From Chryseosolibacter sp966095595 (GTDB lineage: Bacteria; Bacteroidota; Bacteroidia; Cytophagales; Cyclobacteriaceae): a stretch of DNA of 13,497 nucleotides. Within the stretch, counting starts at the first letter, position 1; each line of letters opens with the position of its first letter. This document shows positions 1 to 7,456 of this stretch, one piece after another. Where the stretch lies: positions 1-13,497 of the forward strand of contig CBHTUB010000115.1 in the NCBI GenBank assembly GCA_966095595.1, given 5' to 3'. Below the pieces are notes generated by a model. That model worked only from the letters and a program-made list of their open reading frames with translations, had not been told where the DNA came from and did not search any database. The position numbers and the translations under genes were made by a program.

Positions 1-641
1 CCATTTTTGGGATCCCATTTTTCGTATTCCATATAGTGTGCAGTTTGCTGCGCTGCCTCAATCCCCTTGATCCTTGCCACGAGATGGAGCGCGCCGTCGA
101 TACCCGCAGACACGCCAGCCGTTGTGATGACCGCCGCGTTATCGATCCACCGGGTTTTTTCAAGTACCGTAGTATTCGGGTATTGTGCGCTCAGGTTTTT
201 GATCGACCCCCAGTGGGTTGTCACGCGTTTGTTTTCGAGAAGACCCGCTCTCGCCAAAATAAATGCTCCTGTGCAAACGGACATGAACTGCGCATTTTTG
301 TCCTGTAGTTTTTTGATCCAGGCGATCACTTTTTCATTGTTCGCGCTTGGAGTCGAGTTGCCACCCGGAAAAACCACAATGTCCGGCTCCGGCGCGTTCT
401 CGATCGAGAACTCAGGATCAATGGGAACAAAATGTTGTGATTTAAGTGGCAGGCCGTCGGCAGAAACGGTGTACGTGTTGAATCCCGATGAACTGAACAC
501 TTCCCCGGGACCGGCAAAGTCAAGAAGCTCTACTTCGTCGTAGAGAAAGATAGCGACGTTTTTCGGTTCATTGCGAACGGATTGCGCGCTGGCGACGCAG
601 AAGAAAAACAATGGCAGACTTGAGATCAGTATCTTTTTCAT
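1..641 (-). CDS. Exported DJ-1/PfpI (GlxA-like) family protein, C-terminus cut by window edge
   Basis: The frame opens with ATG at 641 and stays open for 213 codons to the left edge, so the C-terminus is missing. Residues 1-20 form a signal peptide (MKK start, hydrophobic LPLFFFCVASA core, cleavage near ASAQ). The rest reads as a DJ-1/PfpI fold of the GlxA / isonitrile-hydratase-like branch: LLDFAGPGEVFS (39-50), FPGGNST (91-97), the nucleophile elbow SVCTGAF with Cys123, TTHW (141-144) and TAGVSAGID (174-182). In this superfamily the elbow cysteine is the reactive residue and a glutamate in the first motif assists it. Cytoplasmic GlxA regulators carry a C-terminal AraC DNA-binding domain; an exported protein should not, but the missing end prevents checking. 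The true substrate is unknown. Family call is firm, function is not. Confidence 0.85.
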   Translation of the reverse strand, partial: MKKILISSLPLFFFCVASAQSVRNEPKNVAIFLYDEVELLDFAGPGEVFSSSGFNTYTVSADGLPLKSQHFVPIDPEFSIENAPEPDIVVFPGGNSTPSANNEKVIAWIKKLQDKNAQFMSVCTGAFILARAGLLENKRVTTHWGSIKNLSAQYPNTTVLEKTRWIDNAAVITTAGVSAGIDGALHLVARIKGIEAAQQTAHYMEYEKWDPKN

Positions 642-654
642 AATGGTAAAATAT

Positions 655-699
655 TACTTGAATGAATATACGCCGGAGCAGGAGGTTTGTATTCAAGTA
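655..699. repeat. 9-bp inverted repeat upstream of DJ-1-like gene
   Basis: TACTTGAAT (655-663) and its exact reverse complement ATTCAAGTA (691-699) flank a 27-nt spacer. The inner arm ends about 14 nt upstream of the DJ-1-like start codon, which is where an operator would be expected. Centre-to-centre spacing is 36 bp, a bit over three helical turns. Function is inferred from position only. Confidence 0.4.
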
Positions 700-954
700 G
701 GAGGTGCGGAGTAGAGGAACAGCGAAAATAGTAGATGAAGGATCGCTCTCGTTGTGAAAGAAGGTGGGTGTCGATTAAACATTACGGTATTACCGATCTT
801 GAGGGGATTGATTTAACCTGCCTGCCGGATAGGGGTTTTTGAGTTAGAAGTGAAAAGCAATGTCTTTTTTTCATCCGTCATAAGCCCATATCTAGCCTTT
901 AGTCGGAGCATTCGTTAAAATGCCGGCATGGATGAGGTGAGCCATGGAATAGTC

Positions 955-987
955 CGAAATTTGAAATACGAAATTTGGAATTTGAAG
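955..987. repeat. Short AT-rich tandem repeat, 14-bp period
   Basis: CGAAATTTG occurs at 955-963 and again at 969-977, giving a 14-bp period, followed by a related GAATTTGAAG at 978-987. It lies 15 bp beyond the stop codon of the CehA-like gene, on its 3' side. Similar AATTTGAAATTTG-like strings are, from memory, common between genes in Bacteroidota. No terminator hairpin is formed by it. Confidence 0.5.
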
Positions 988-1002
988 CCTCTTCGCGAAA
1001 AC

Positions 1003-3267
1003 TCACTTCCGTTTTCCCGACGCTTCCTTCAATATCTGGCGATAGATTTCCCGTGCTTTATCGTAATCTTTTTGTGCCTGGTCTTTTTCCTTCAATGCAA
1101 TGTTTCCCTGCTTTTGCTTCCAGCAGATGTCGACGGCTTTCAGGCACCACTCAGCACTTTCCTTGTTTGCACGGATCGGTTTGTTGTTGACGATCACGAA
1201 TATGGGATTGGAATGCGAGGATGGAAGAATTCTCAAAGCGATCCAGCTGCTCTGATCGATCTTAGTTTCGAATTGTACATCGCGGATCGCGCCGTCGGCA
1301 ATGATCTCTTTCTTTTCACGCGCGAGGCCATTGACCACAAGTTCGACAAATACGTTTCGGCTTTCGCCGATGCGTGCTCTCTCAAGGGTCCAGAAAGGCA
1401 ATTGCTGCCACACATTGCCGGAAACATCCAACGGCTTGATGACGTCATTTTTATTTTCCTGAAGAAGCGCCGCCACTTTTGCGGATACCGTTACCGTTGA
1501 GGGCTTTACAAAATGTACTTCGCTATTGTTCTCACCCACTTCCACATTGTTTACAGTGAAGTCCATGAGGTGGCTTTTTCCCTCGCTCACGTATGCTCTG
1601 CCCGACCGAATACCTTCAGTCCAGTCATCGAAGCTTAATTCCCTGTTGCACTTTACATAACTTCTGCCATGACCCACTTTTCCGTCGCTCATGCATGGAA
1701 AATCGGTTTCTCCACTGATGCGTGTGCGAAAGCCGCAGTTTAGGGTATGATACCAAATATTGAGCTCCCATGTTGGAGGTGTGTCGATGGTTGAAATAAA
1801 ATCCACCAGGTTGTGCGTCACCGCCACGATGAATTCATTGGCGCCGATCCCGTCGAAGTTGGGCACGTCATAATTAGGCAGCGCGTTGTTCCTGACTTCA
1901 AGACCGAGACCGGAGTGCGCGTAGCCTGTTACCGCATTTTGGCTCTTCGCCCACTTCAGGATTGGAATGGTATAGGTCGGCCAGTCCTCCAACCGTTTTG
2001 TGTTCGGATAATACTGATCCTTTAACCGCAGCAATACAAGATGTCCCGTATGGCTGCTGGGAAAGCCAGAGATCTCCAGGTCATAGCGAAGCAAATTATC
2101 GGGCGTGGAGAGCTTATTGTCCTTTCCTTCGAAGAATTGCTTTTGGTGATAGTATCCTGGTCCCCACGTTAGCACGCAGCCTACATTAACGCCCTCGCCA
2201 ATGACATGTCGCATCATGTCTTCTGGATTGACGCCTTCGGTAGGAGAGGTGTAGTGGGAACAACCTGCTGCATGTATGTGATGGTCGCCGCTGTACCATT
2301 TAAAGTCTGTCGGATCGATCCATCGCCTCAGGCTCACTTTTAAGACCTGGATGCTGTCTTTCGTTACCTGGAAAGTTCTTGTCTCATTGTGATACTCAGG
2401 CCCGCGTCCTGTTTCTACGGAGAATTCTCCGGCCGGGAGCAACAGATTTTCTCCATCGTGACGATAGATCTGTGGTTGAAAGAAAAAATCCGGCGCGAGC
2501 CGTTTTGACTGGCTCGGATAGATGTGGCCTTGCTTGTCCTTGATGATCAACGATGCCGTGGTGGGAAGACCATGCTCATCTTTGATGTCGAGCAATATTT
2601 TTTGCGAAGGGATACAATCAAAAAACACACTGACTTCATTCCTGAATGCGACATCCTGCGTTGCTCCCCCACAGTTGAAAGCAAATTTCGCGGCTCGCTT
2701 ACCTGCATCCCTGCTGTAGAGTTCAAGAATAAAATATTCGGTTGCTATTCCCGATAGCGTTCGCTTCATTGGCGCGCCGGTGTACAGGTCGAGGTCGAGC
2801 CAGCGATCGTTGATGTCGCGTTGCGTGACTGTCGATACCTTTCCTGTATATCCCATTCCATAGATCTTCTCTCCACCGTCGAATGTGCGTTTTGCCTGTT
2901 CTGATGAGACTTCAAGCGAGGCGGTAATCCCTGCTTCATTGTCAACGCGGATCAGGAAGGTTTTCCATCCTCCTTGGGGTAACTCGGCTTTCACAGTCCC
3001 GAGGTTTACCTTGACACGGCTTTCAGGGTTGATGTGAACATTGAACAAGGCATATCGATCAAGAATGGCTTTGATCCGATGAGGTTCCTCATTGTTCCGG
3101 ATCAATTCGTTAACGCGGGCCCGGTCATCAGGTGATACCGGAGCTCCTACGAGATCCAGCGCCCTTATGAGATCTTGCACGTGAAAATAAAAGGGTTGCC
3201 GTTCCTGGCTTCGGACTTGCGGGCAGATGAAAAGCGCTAGAAAAACTAAAGACAGCGTTCGCCTCAT
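1003..3267 (-). CDS. Secreted CehA/McbA-family (PHP-like) metallohydrolase
   Basis: 754 residues. Residues 1-20 are a signal peptide (MRRTLSLVFLALFI), so the protein is exported. Residues about 22-320 are a long N-terminal region with INPESRVKV (79-87) and a beta-rich part. The putative metal site begins with YSGDHHIHAAG (325-335), equivalent to the DxHxH opening of PHP domains (His330, His332). It continues with GYAHSG (448-453, His451) and NCGFRTRISGETDFP (510-524, Asp522), the last being the usual late PHP metal ligand. The normal TDHN motif is replaced by LTWGPGYYHQ around 366-375. A beta-rich domain (about 565-700) and a charged helical tail (725-754) follow. Family members hydrolyse esters or carbamates (CehA, McbA), but most are uncharacterised; the substrate here is unknown. 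It is divergent from xylB across 133 bp. No start-proximal alternative is needed because the signal peptide fixes the start. Confidence 0.82.
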   Translation of the reverse strand: MRRTLSLVFLALFICPQVRSQERQPFYFHVQDLIRALDLVGAPVSPDDRARVNELIRNNEEPHRIKAILDRYALFNVHINPESRVKVNLGTVKAELPQGGWKTFLIRVDNEAGITASLEVSSEQAKRTFDGGEKIYGMGYTGKVSTVTQRDINDRWLDLDLYTGAPMKRTLSGIATEYFILELYSRDAGKRAAKFAFNCGGATQDVAFRNEVSVFFDCIPSQKILLDIKDEHGLPTTASLIIKDKQGHIYPSQSKRLAPDFFFQPQIYRHDGENLLLPAGEFSVETGRGPEYHNETRTFQVTKDSIQVLKVSLRRWIDPTDFKWYSGDHHIHAAGCSHYTSPTEGVNPEDMMRHVIGEGVNVGCVLTWGPGYYHQKQFFEGKDNKLSTPDNLLRYDLEISGFPSSHTGHLVLLRLKDQYYPNTKRLEDWPTYTIPILKWAKSQNAVTGYAHSGLGLEVRNNALPNYDVPNFDGIGANEFIVAVTHNLVDFISTIDTPPTWELNIWYHTLNCGFRTRISGETDFPCMSDGKVGHGRSYVKCNRELSFDDWTEGIRSGRAYVSEGKSHLMDFTVNNVEVGENNSEVHFVKPSTVTVSAKVAALLQENKNDVIKPLDVSGNVWQQLPFWTLERARIGESRNVFVELVVNGLAREKKEIIADGAIRDVQFETKIDQSSWIALRILPSSHSNPIFVIVNNKPIRANKESAEWCLKAVDICWKQKQGNIALKEKDQAQKDYDKAREIYRQILKEASGKRK

Positions 3268-3350
3268 GGTGATCGGATATCAACTATAAAGATACAAGAT
3301 CTGCCTCCGTGACCTCGGTTTTGAGGCGTTTAAATAAAAAAAATGAAAAT

Positions 3351-3369
3351 AATAGTCATTTTGACTATT
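3351..3369. promoter_or_regulatory. Perfect palindrome, candidate operator for xylBA
   Basis: AATAGTCA (3351-3358) and TGACTATT (3362-3369) are exact inverted copies around a TTT centre. The element sits directly upstream of a -7 box and 32 bp before the xylB start, a typical operator position. Bacteroidota xylose genes are known in some genera to be controlled by a Nudix-type (NrtR-family) XylR; linking this site to such a protein is inference. No regulator gene lies in the window. It might also act on the divergent CehA-like gene, whose start is 84 bp away. Confidence 0.55.
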
Positions 3370-3375
3370 TGTAAA

Positions 3376-3383
3376 TATTTTTG
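3376..3383 (+). promoter_or_regulatory. Candidate -7 box of the xylBA promoter
   Basis: TATTTTTG matches the Bacteroidota sigma-ABfr -7 consensus TAnnTTTG exactly. Transcription would start near 3388-3390, leaving a leader of only about 12 nt before the xylB ATG. No TTTG lies at the ideal upstream spacing for a -33 element, so the call rests on the -7 box and position alone. The palindrome ends 6 bp upstream. Confidence 0.42.
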
Positions 3384-3400
3384 TTGACAAGCACAATGTT

Positions 3401-4906
3401 ATGAGTCGTTTTTTGCTCGGATTGGATATCGGCAGCTCCTCTATAAAAGCCTCGATCGTGAATTCAGACACGGGAAAGTCCGTTGTTACCGCACAGTCGC
3501 CAGGTGAAGAATTGGGAATGATCGCCGTGAATCCCGGATGGGCCGAGCAGGACCCGGAGGTATGGTGGGAGCACGTCAGGATCAGCATAGCAAAGTGTCT
3601 TCAGCACCCGGAGGTTTCTGCCAGGGAGATCGGTGCCATCGGTATTTCATATCAGATGCACGGACTTGTGGTTGTCGGGAAGGACGATCGTCCCCTGAGG
3701 CCGTCTATCATCTGGTGCGATAGCAGGGCGGTAGGAATAGGAGAGAAAGCAAACGATGCGTTGGGTGCCGACTACTGCCTCAGCCATTTCCTGAACAGTC
3801 CCGGAAACTTCACTGCGTCGAAGCTCCGTTGGGTAAAGGAAAACGAGCCAGCCTTATTCGGAAAGATCCACAAGTTCATGTTGCCCGGAGATTATATAGA
3901 CCTCAGGATTACAGTAGACGCCGTGACGACGGACTCGGGTTTGTCGGAAGGAATCTTGTGGGACTACGAGAGTCGTTCAATTGCTTCCGCACTGGTCGAA
4001 CACTACGGGATCGATCGATCGACTTTTCCAGAGGTGAGATCGGTTTTTTCTATTCAGGGTAAGATCAGAAAGGAAGTTGCCGATGAGCTCGGCATCAGCC
4101 GTGAGGCTGTCGTTTCCTATCGCGCGGGAGATCAGCCCAATAATGCATTTTCCCTGAACGTCGTCAATGCCGGAGAAACTGCCGCGACGGCGGGTACTTC
4201 AGGTGTGATCTATGCGGTGACGGACAAGAATGCTTTTGATCCGAAGTCACGCGTCAATACATTCATTCACGTGAATAATACGCCAGCCAAAACATCGAAT
4301 GGCGTTCTGCTTTGCATCAATGGTACCGGTATTTTGAACAGCTGGTTGAGACGGACGTTGAAGAGTGGAGATGCATACGACTATAATAAGATGAATGCAC
4401 TCTCATCCACTGCACCGATAGGCAGCGAAGGGCTTACCATTCTGCCTTTTGGAAACGGAGCGGAGCGCGTTCTCGGTAACAAGACTGTGAACGCATCATT
4501 CCACGGACTCGATTTCAACAGGCATCATCAAAGTCATGTGCTCAGGGCCGGGCAGGAAGGGATCGTGTTTGCCCTTCGTTATGGTTTCGATGTGCTTCAA
4601 TCGATGCAGCTGAGAACATCCGTGATCAGGGCCGGATATGCCAATATGTTCCTGAGTCCTTTGTTCCGCGAAGCATTTGTAAATACAATAGGTGCACCGT
4701 TGCAGCTGTTCAATACGGATGGGGCAACCGGAGCGGCCATAGGTGCAGGTGTGGGCGCAGGCATTTTCGACATTACCAAAGCATTCAAGGGGCTAACCCT
4801 GATGGGTGAAGAGATGCCGGACCGTCATAGGCAAGATCAGTACAATCAGGCATACCATCGCTGGAAAGCTATTCTGGAACAAAAATTATCCGAGATTAAT
4901 AATTAG
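3401..4906 (+). CDS. xylB: Xylulokinase (FGGY family)
   Basis: 501 residues, the usual xylulokinase length. It phosphorylates D-xylulose with ATP to xylulose 5-phosphate in the cytoplasm. The N-terminal FGGY half shows the phosphate-binding start LGLDIGSSSIK (7-16 region), PGWAEQDPEVWW (45-56), the sugar-contact motif YQMHG (84-88) and IIWCDSRA (103-110). The second half begins with AGDQPNNAF (242-250), where Asp244 matches the catalytic Asp233 of E. coli XylB, and then TAGTSGVIYAV (263-273). The adenosine-site motif, GGGARS in E. coli, reads RAGYANMFLSP here (410-420), a form I associate with Bacteroidota xylulokinases. There is no Shine-Dalgarno sequence before the ATG, as is common in the phylum. 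xylA follows after 8 nt, so the two genes form an operon in the order B-A. Confidence 0.95.
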   Translation: MSRFLLGLDIGSSSIKASIVNSDTGKSVVTAQSPGEELGMIAVNPGWAEQDPEVWWEHVRISIAKCLQHPEVSAREIGAIGISYQMHGLVVVGKDDRPLRPSIIWCDSRAVGIGEKANDALGADYCLSHFLNSPGNFTASKLRWVKENEPALFGKIHKFMLPGDYIDLRITVDAVTTDSGLSEGILWDYESRSIASALVEHYGIDRSTFPEVRSVFSIQGKIRKEVADELGISREAVVSYRAGDQPNNAFSLNVVNAGETAATAGTSGVIYAVTDKNAFDPKSRVNTFIHVNNTPAKTSNGVLLCINGTGILNSWLRRTLKSGDAYDYNKMNALSSTAPIGSEGLTILPFGNGAERVLGNKTVNASFHGLDFNRHHQSHVLRAGQEGIVFALRYGFDVLQSMQLRTSVIRAGYANMFLSPLFREAFVNTIGAPLQLFNTDGATGAAIGAGVGAGIFDITKAFKGLTLMGEEMPDRHRQDQYNQAYHRWKAILEQKLSEINN

Positions 4907-4914
4907 ATCAACAT

Positions 4915-6243
4915 ATGAAATTAACATTAGGCGACAAGGAGTATTTTAAAGGGGTCGGCCAGATCAAGTATGAGGGCCGTGATTCTGACAATCCACTGGC
5001 ATTTAAATATTATGATGCAGGCAAGAAAGTAGGAAAGAAGACGATGGAAGAGCACTTGCGTTTTGCGATTGCCTACTGGCACACCTTCTGCGGAACGGGA
5101 GGAGATCCATTCGGCGCTCCGACGAAAAACTTTCCGTGGCTTCAAAGCAGTGATGCCGTGCAGTGTGCCTATGACAAAATGGATGCGGCGTTTGAATTCA
5201 TCACCAAGATCGGTGCACCATTTTATTGCTTTCACGATTACGACCTCGTCAGTGAAGCCGATACATTAAAGGAGTCGCAGGCGCGGCTGGAGAAAGTGGT
5301 CGAGTACGCTAAGAAGAAACAGAAAGCATCCGGGGCTAAGTTATTGTGGGGAACGGCAAATCTCTTTTCTCATCCGCGATACATGAACGGTGCTGCAACC
5401 AACCCCGACTTCGAAGTTGTCTGTCACGCAGCCAATCAGGTTAAGAACGCTATTGACGCAACGGTAGAGCTGGGAGGAGCAAACTATGTTTTCTGGGGAG
5501 GTCGTGAGGGGTATCTCTCGCTGCTGAACACCAATATGAAACGCGAGCAGGAAAACCTCGCGAGGTTCCTTCAGGCAGCGCGCGATTATGGCCGTGCCAA
5601 TGGATTCAAGGGAACTTTCTTCATCGAGCCGAAGCCCATGGAGCCCACGAAACATCAATACGATTTCGACTCTGCAACCGTGATAGGGTTTCTGCGCCAG
5701 TACGATCTTCTTGACGATTTCAAATTGAACATTGAAGTCAATCACGCTACGCTTGCTCACCACACCTTCCAGCATGAATTGCAAGTTGCAGCCGACGCCG
5801 GTGTACTTGGAAGCATCGATGCCAACAGGGGCGACTATCAGAATGGCTGGGACACCGATCAATTTCCGAATAACCTGTACGAGCTTACCGAGGCGTTGCT
5901 GGTTATACTGGACGCCGGTGGCTTCAAGACCGGAGGGATCAACTTCGATGCAAAGACTCGCCGGACATCTACAGATCTGGTGGATATCTTCTACGCGCAC
6001 ATCGGCGGGATGGATGCCTTTGCGAGGGCCTTGCTCATCGCCCAGGCCATTATCGACAATGGTGAATATCACAAATTGCGCAAGGAGAGATATGCTTCGT
6101 TTGATTCCGGAAAGGGTAAGGCATTCACGCAGGGAAAAGTTTCTCTCGAAGAGCTTGCTTCGCTGGCACACAAGAACGGTGAGCCGAAACAGATCAGCGC
6201 AAGACAGGAATACTACGAGAATTTGATCAGCAAGTTTATTTAA
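4915..6243 (+). CDS. xylA: Xylose isomerase, class II
   Basis: 442 residues, the length of class II enzymes, with the extra N-terminal segment that class I lacks. It interconverts D-xylose and D-xylulose (and glucose/fructose more slowly) in the cytoplasm as a metal-dependent tetramer. Active-site residues are all present: His107 and Asp110 in YCFHDYD, Trp194 in VFWGGREGY, Glu238 and Lys240 in FIEPKP, Glu274 and His277 in IEVNHATL, Asp302 in DANRGD, Asp313 and Asp315 in WDTDQFP, and Asp345 in INFDAK. The gene starts 8 nt after the xylB stop and is probably cotranscribed from the palindrome-flanked promoter upstream of xylB. It converges on galT across about 150 bp. Nothing suggests loss of function. 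Confidence 0.98.
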   Translation: MKLTLGDKEYFKGVGQIKYEGRDSDNPLAFKYYDAGKKVGKKTMEEHLRFAIAYWHTFCGTGGDPFGAPTKNFPWLQSSDAVQCAYDKMDAAFEFITKIGAPFYCFHDYDLVSEADTLKESQARLEKVVEYAKKKQKASGAKLLWGTANLFSHPRYMNGAATNPDFEVVCHAANQVKNAIDATVELGGANYVFWGGREGYLSLLNTNMKREQENLARFLQAARDYGRANGFKGTFFIEPKPMEPTKHQYDFDSATVIGFLRQYDLLDDFKLNIEVNHATLAHHTFQHELQVAADAGVLGSIDANRGDYQNGWDTDQFPNNLYELTEALLVILDAGGFKTGGINFDAKTRRTSTDLVDIFYAHIGGMDAFARALLIAQAIIDNGEYHKLRKERYASFDSGKGKAFTQGKVSLEELASLAHKNGEPKQISARQEYYENLISKFI

Positions 6244-6352
6244 GTTAGGTTCAGTTATAGACATGCACGGGAACTCCTTGTGAGGTAAGTAGCGCAAGGA
6301 TTCCTGATGCTGTCAGCTTTTGCGGGAATTCAGCCAATACACAGTTCTCAAA

Positions 6353-6377
6353 GGAAGTCGAAAGGCCGGAGACTTCC
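6353..6377. terminator. Candidate terminator hairpin between convergent xylA and galT
   Basis: GGAAGTC (6353-6359) and GACTTCC (6371-6377) can form a 7-bp stem with an 11-nt loop. It lies between two converging genes, 110 nt after xylA and 18 nt before the galT stop in genome coordinates, so it could serve either strand. Only a short T run (TTT on the minus transcript) follows, so termination strength is doubtful. Confidence 0.35.
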
Positions 6378-6394
6378 GCTCTTTGTTACTAAAC

Positions 6395-7456
6395 TCAGAG
6401 GCTCACTGCTACGCGTTTTTTATAGTGCTCAGTGCTAAGTTGCCTTAACCGTTCAGCGCTTGCTTCAGGGGAGATGTCACGCTGCGGATTTGCAAGCATC
6501 TCGTATCCCACCATGAATTTTTTTACGCTGGCCGATCTCAGCAGTGGAGGATAGAACACCATGTGCCAATGCCATTCCGGATGAGACTCTCCATCCGTGG
6601 GAGCCTGGTGAATGCCGGCGGAGTAGGGAAAGGAAGTTTCAAAAAGGTTGTCGTATTTAACCGTGACCTGCCGGATACATTCTGCATAAGCTTCAATTTC
6701 ATCCTTAGCCATTTGTGTGATATCAGCCATTGGCCTTCGCGGGATGATCATGGTTTCGAATGGCCAGGTTGCCCAGAAGGGAACCACTGCGACAAAGTGA
6801 TCGTTCTCGAGGATAACGCGGTCTTTCAAACGGAGTTCTGCCTTTAAATAATCTCCGACAAGTGTTCTTCCCTTCTTTGCGAAATACTGATGCTGGTGAT
6901 GTTGTTTTTTCAGCGGTTCCATGGGTATCGACTCCTGCGCCCAGATCTGGCCGTGTGGGTGGGGATTCGAACAGCCCATGATACTGCCCTTGTTTTCGAA
7001 GATCTGAATGTAATTAATGAAGTCGAGCTGACGGAGTTGTTCAAATTCGCTGACCCATAATCTGACGATGTCGGTGATTTGCTCTGTGGTCATCTCGGGA
7101 ATGGTAAGATCATGCTGCGGTGAAAAACAAATCACCTTGCATATCCCGCGTTCACTTTTTGCAAAGAGCAGATCATCCGATTGGAAAGTTCCTTCAGGAA
7201 GTGTAGGCACGATTGCCGCAAAATCATTTTCAAAACTATACGTGCTGGTATACGTCGGATTCGACTCGCCATTGGATCGTTTGTTACCTGGGCAGAGATA
7301 GCAAGTGGGGTCGTAGCCTAATGTCGATGGCGAAGCGGTTTTTTCTACCTGTCCCTGCCACGGCCGTTTTGCACGATGTGGAGAAACCTGTATCCATTCG
7401 CCTGTGAGAATGTTCAATCGTCGGTGGGAATGTTCCTTTAAATCAAAATTGTTCAT
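6395..7456 (-). CDS. galT: Galactose-1-phosphate uridylyltransferase
   Basis: 353 residues, the normal size of class I GalT. It swaps galactose 1-phosphate for the glucose 1-phosphate of UDP-glucose in the Leloir pathway. Near the N-terminus it has HRRLNILTGEW (11-21). Zinc ligands match E. coli GalT one by one: Cys52 and Cys55 in TCYLCPGN, His115 in SPQHDL and His166 in the HPHGQ motif. His168 is the nucleophile that forms the uridylyl intermediate and Gln170 completes the motif. A second metal site is suggested by GIHQAP (281-286) and EWHWH (294-298). The first 14 nt of the gene overlap the end of the galK remnant, the signature of an old galK-galT operon. galT itself looks intact, but its usual supplier of substrate is broken here. 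Confidence 0.96.
   Translation of the reverse strand: MNNFDLKEHSHRRLNILTGEWIQVSPHRAKRPWQGQVEKTASPSTLGYDPTCYLCPGNKRSNGESNPTYTSTYSFENDFAAIVPTLPEGTFQSDDLLFAKSERGICKVICFSPQHDLTIPEMTTEQITDIVRLWVSEFEQLRQLDFINYIQIFENKGSIMGCSNPHPHGQIWAQESIPMEPLKKQHHQHQYFAKKGRTLVGDYLKAELRLKDRVILENDHFVAVVPFWATWPFETMIIPRRPMADITQMAKDEIEAYAECIRQVTVKYDNLFETSFPYSAGIHQAPTDGESHPEWHWHMVFYPPLLRSASVKKFMVGYEMLANPQRDISPEASAERLRQLSTEHYKKRVAVSL

Larger units (their letters stand above)
642..1002. other. Gene-poor spacer between DJ-1-like gene and CehA-like gene
   Basis: This 361-bp stretch holds the upstream region of the DJ-1-like gene at its left end and the downstream region of the CehA-like gene at its right end. Visible elements are a 9-bp inverted repeat (655-699), two copies of AGGAGGT (680-686 and 699-705), the near-palindrome CGGTATTACCG (785-795), a 10-bp palindrome ATGCCGGCAT (920-929) and an AT-rich tandem repeat (955-987). 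CCTGCCTGCCGGATAGG near 818-834 resembles from memory part of a short GC-rich interspersed repeat common in Bacteroidota. No convincing gene, no TAnnTTTG box and no clear terminator was found. Confidence 0.6.

Noticed and set aside
735..842. Possible 35-codon plus-strand ORF preceded at a distance by AGGAGGT
   Set aside because: The AGGAGGT copies are 30 nt or more from the ATG, the peptide has no recognisable feature and it runs through a GC-rich repeat-like stretch.
928..1500. Plus-strand open frame of 190 codons with a hydrophobic stretch
   Set aside because: Mostly antisense to the end of the CehA-like gene; the hydrophobic run comes from reading its Lys/Glu-rich tail backwards.
3280..3588. 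Minus-strand open frame of 102 codons spanning the xylB start and intergenic region
   Set aside because: No family resemblance; it overlaps the conserved N-terminus of XylB and the control region.
4008..4022. GATCGATCGATCGA run inside xylB
   Set aside because: Explained by coding for Gly-Ile-Asp-Arg-Ser in a conserved frame; no sign of a functional repeat.
5341..6297. Long minus-strand open frame (318 codons) opposite xylA
   Set aside because: It lies almost wholly antisense to a gene with every xylose isomerase catalytic residue, and its translation resembles no family; it is a by-product of xylA codon use.
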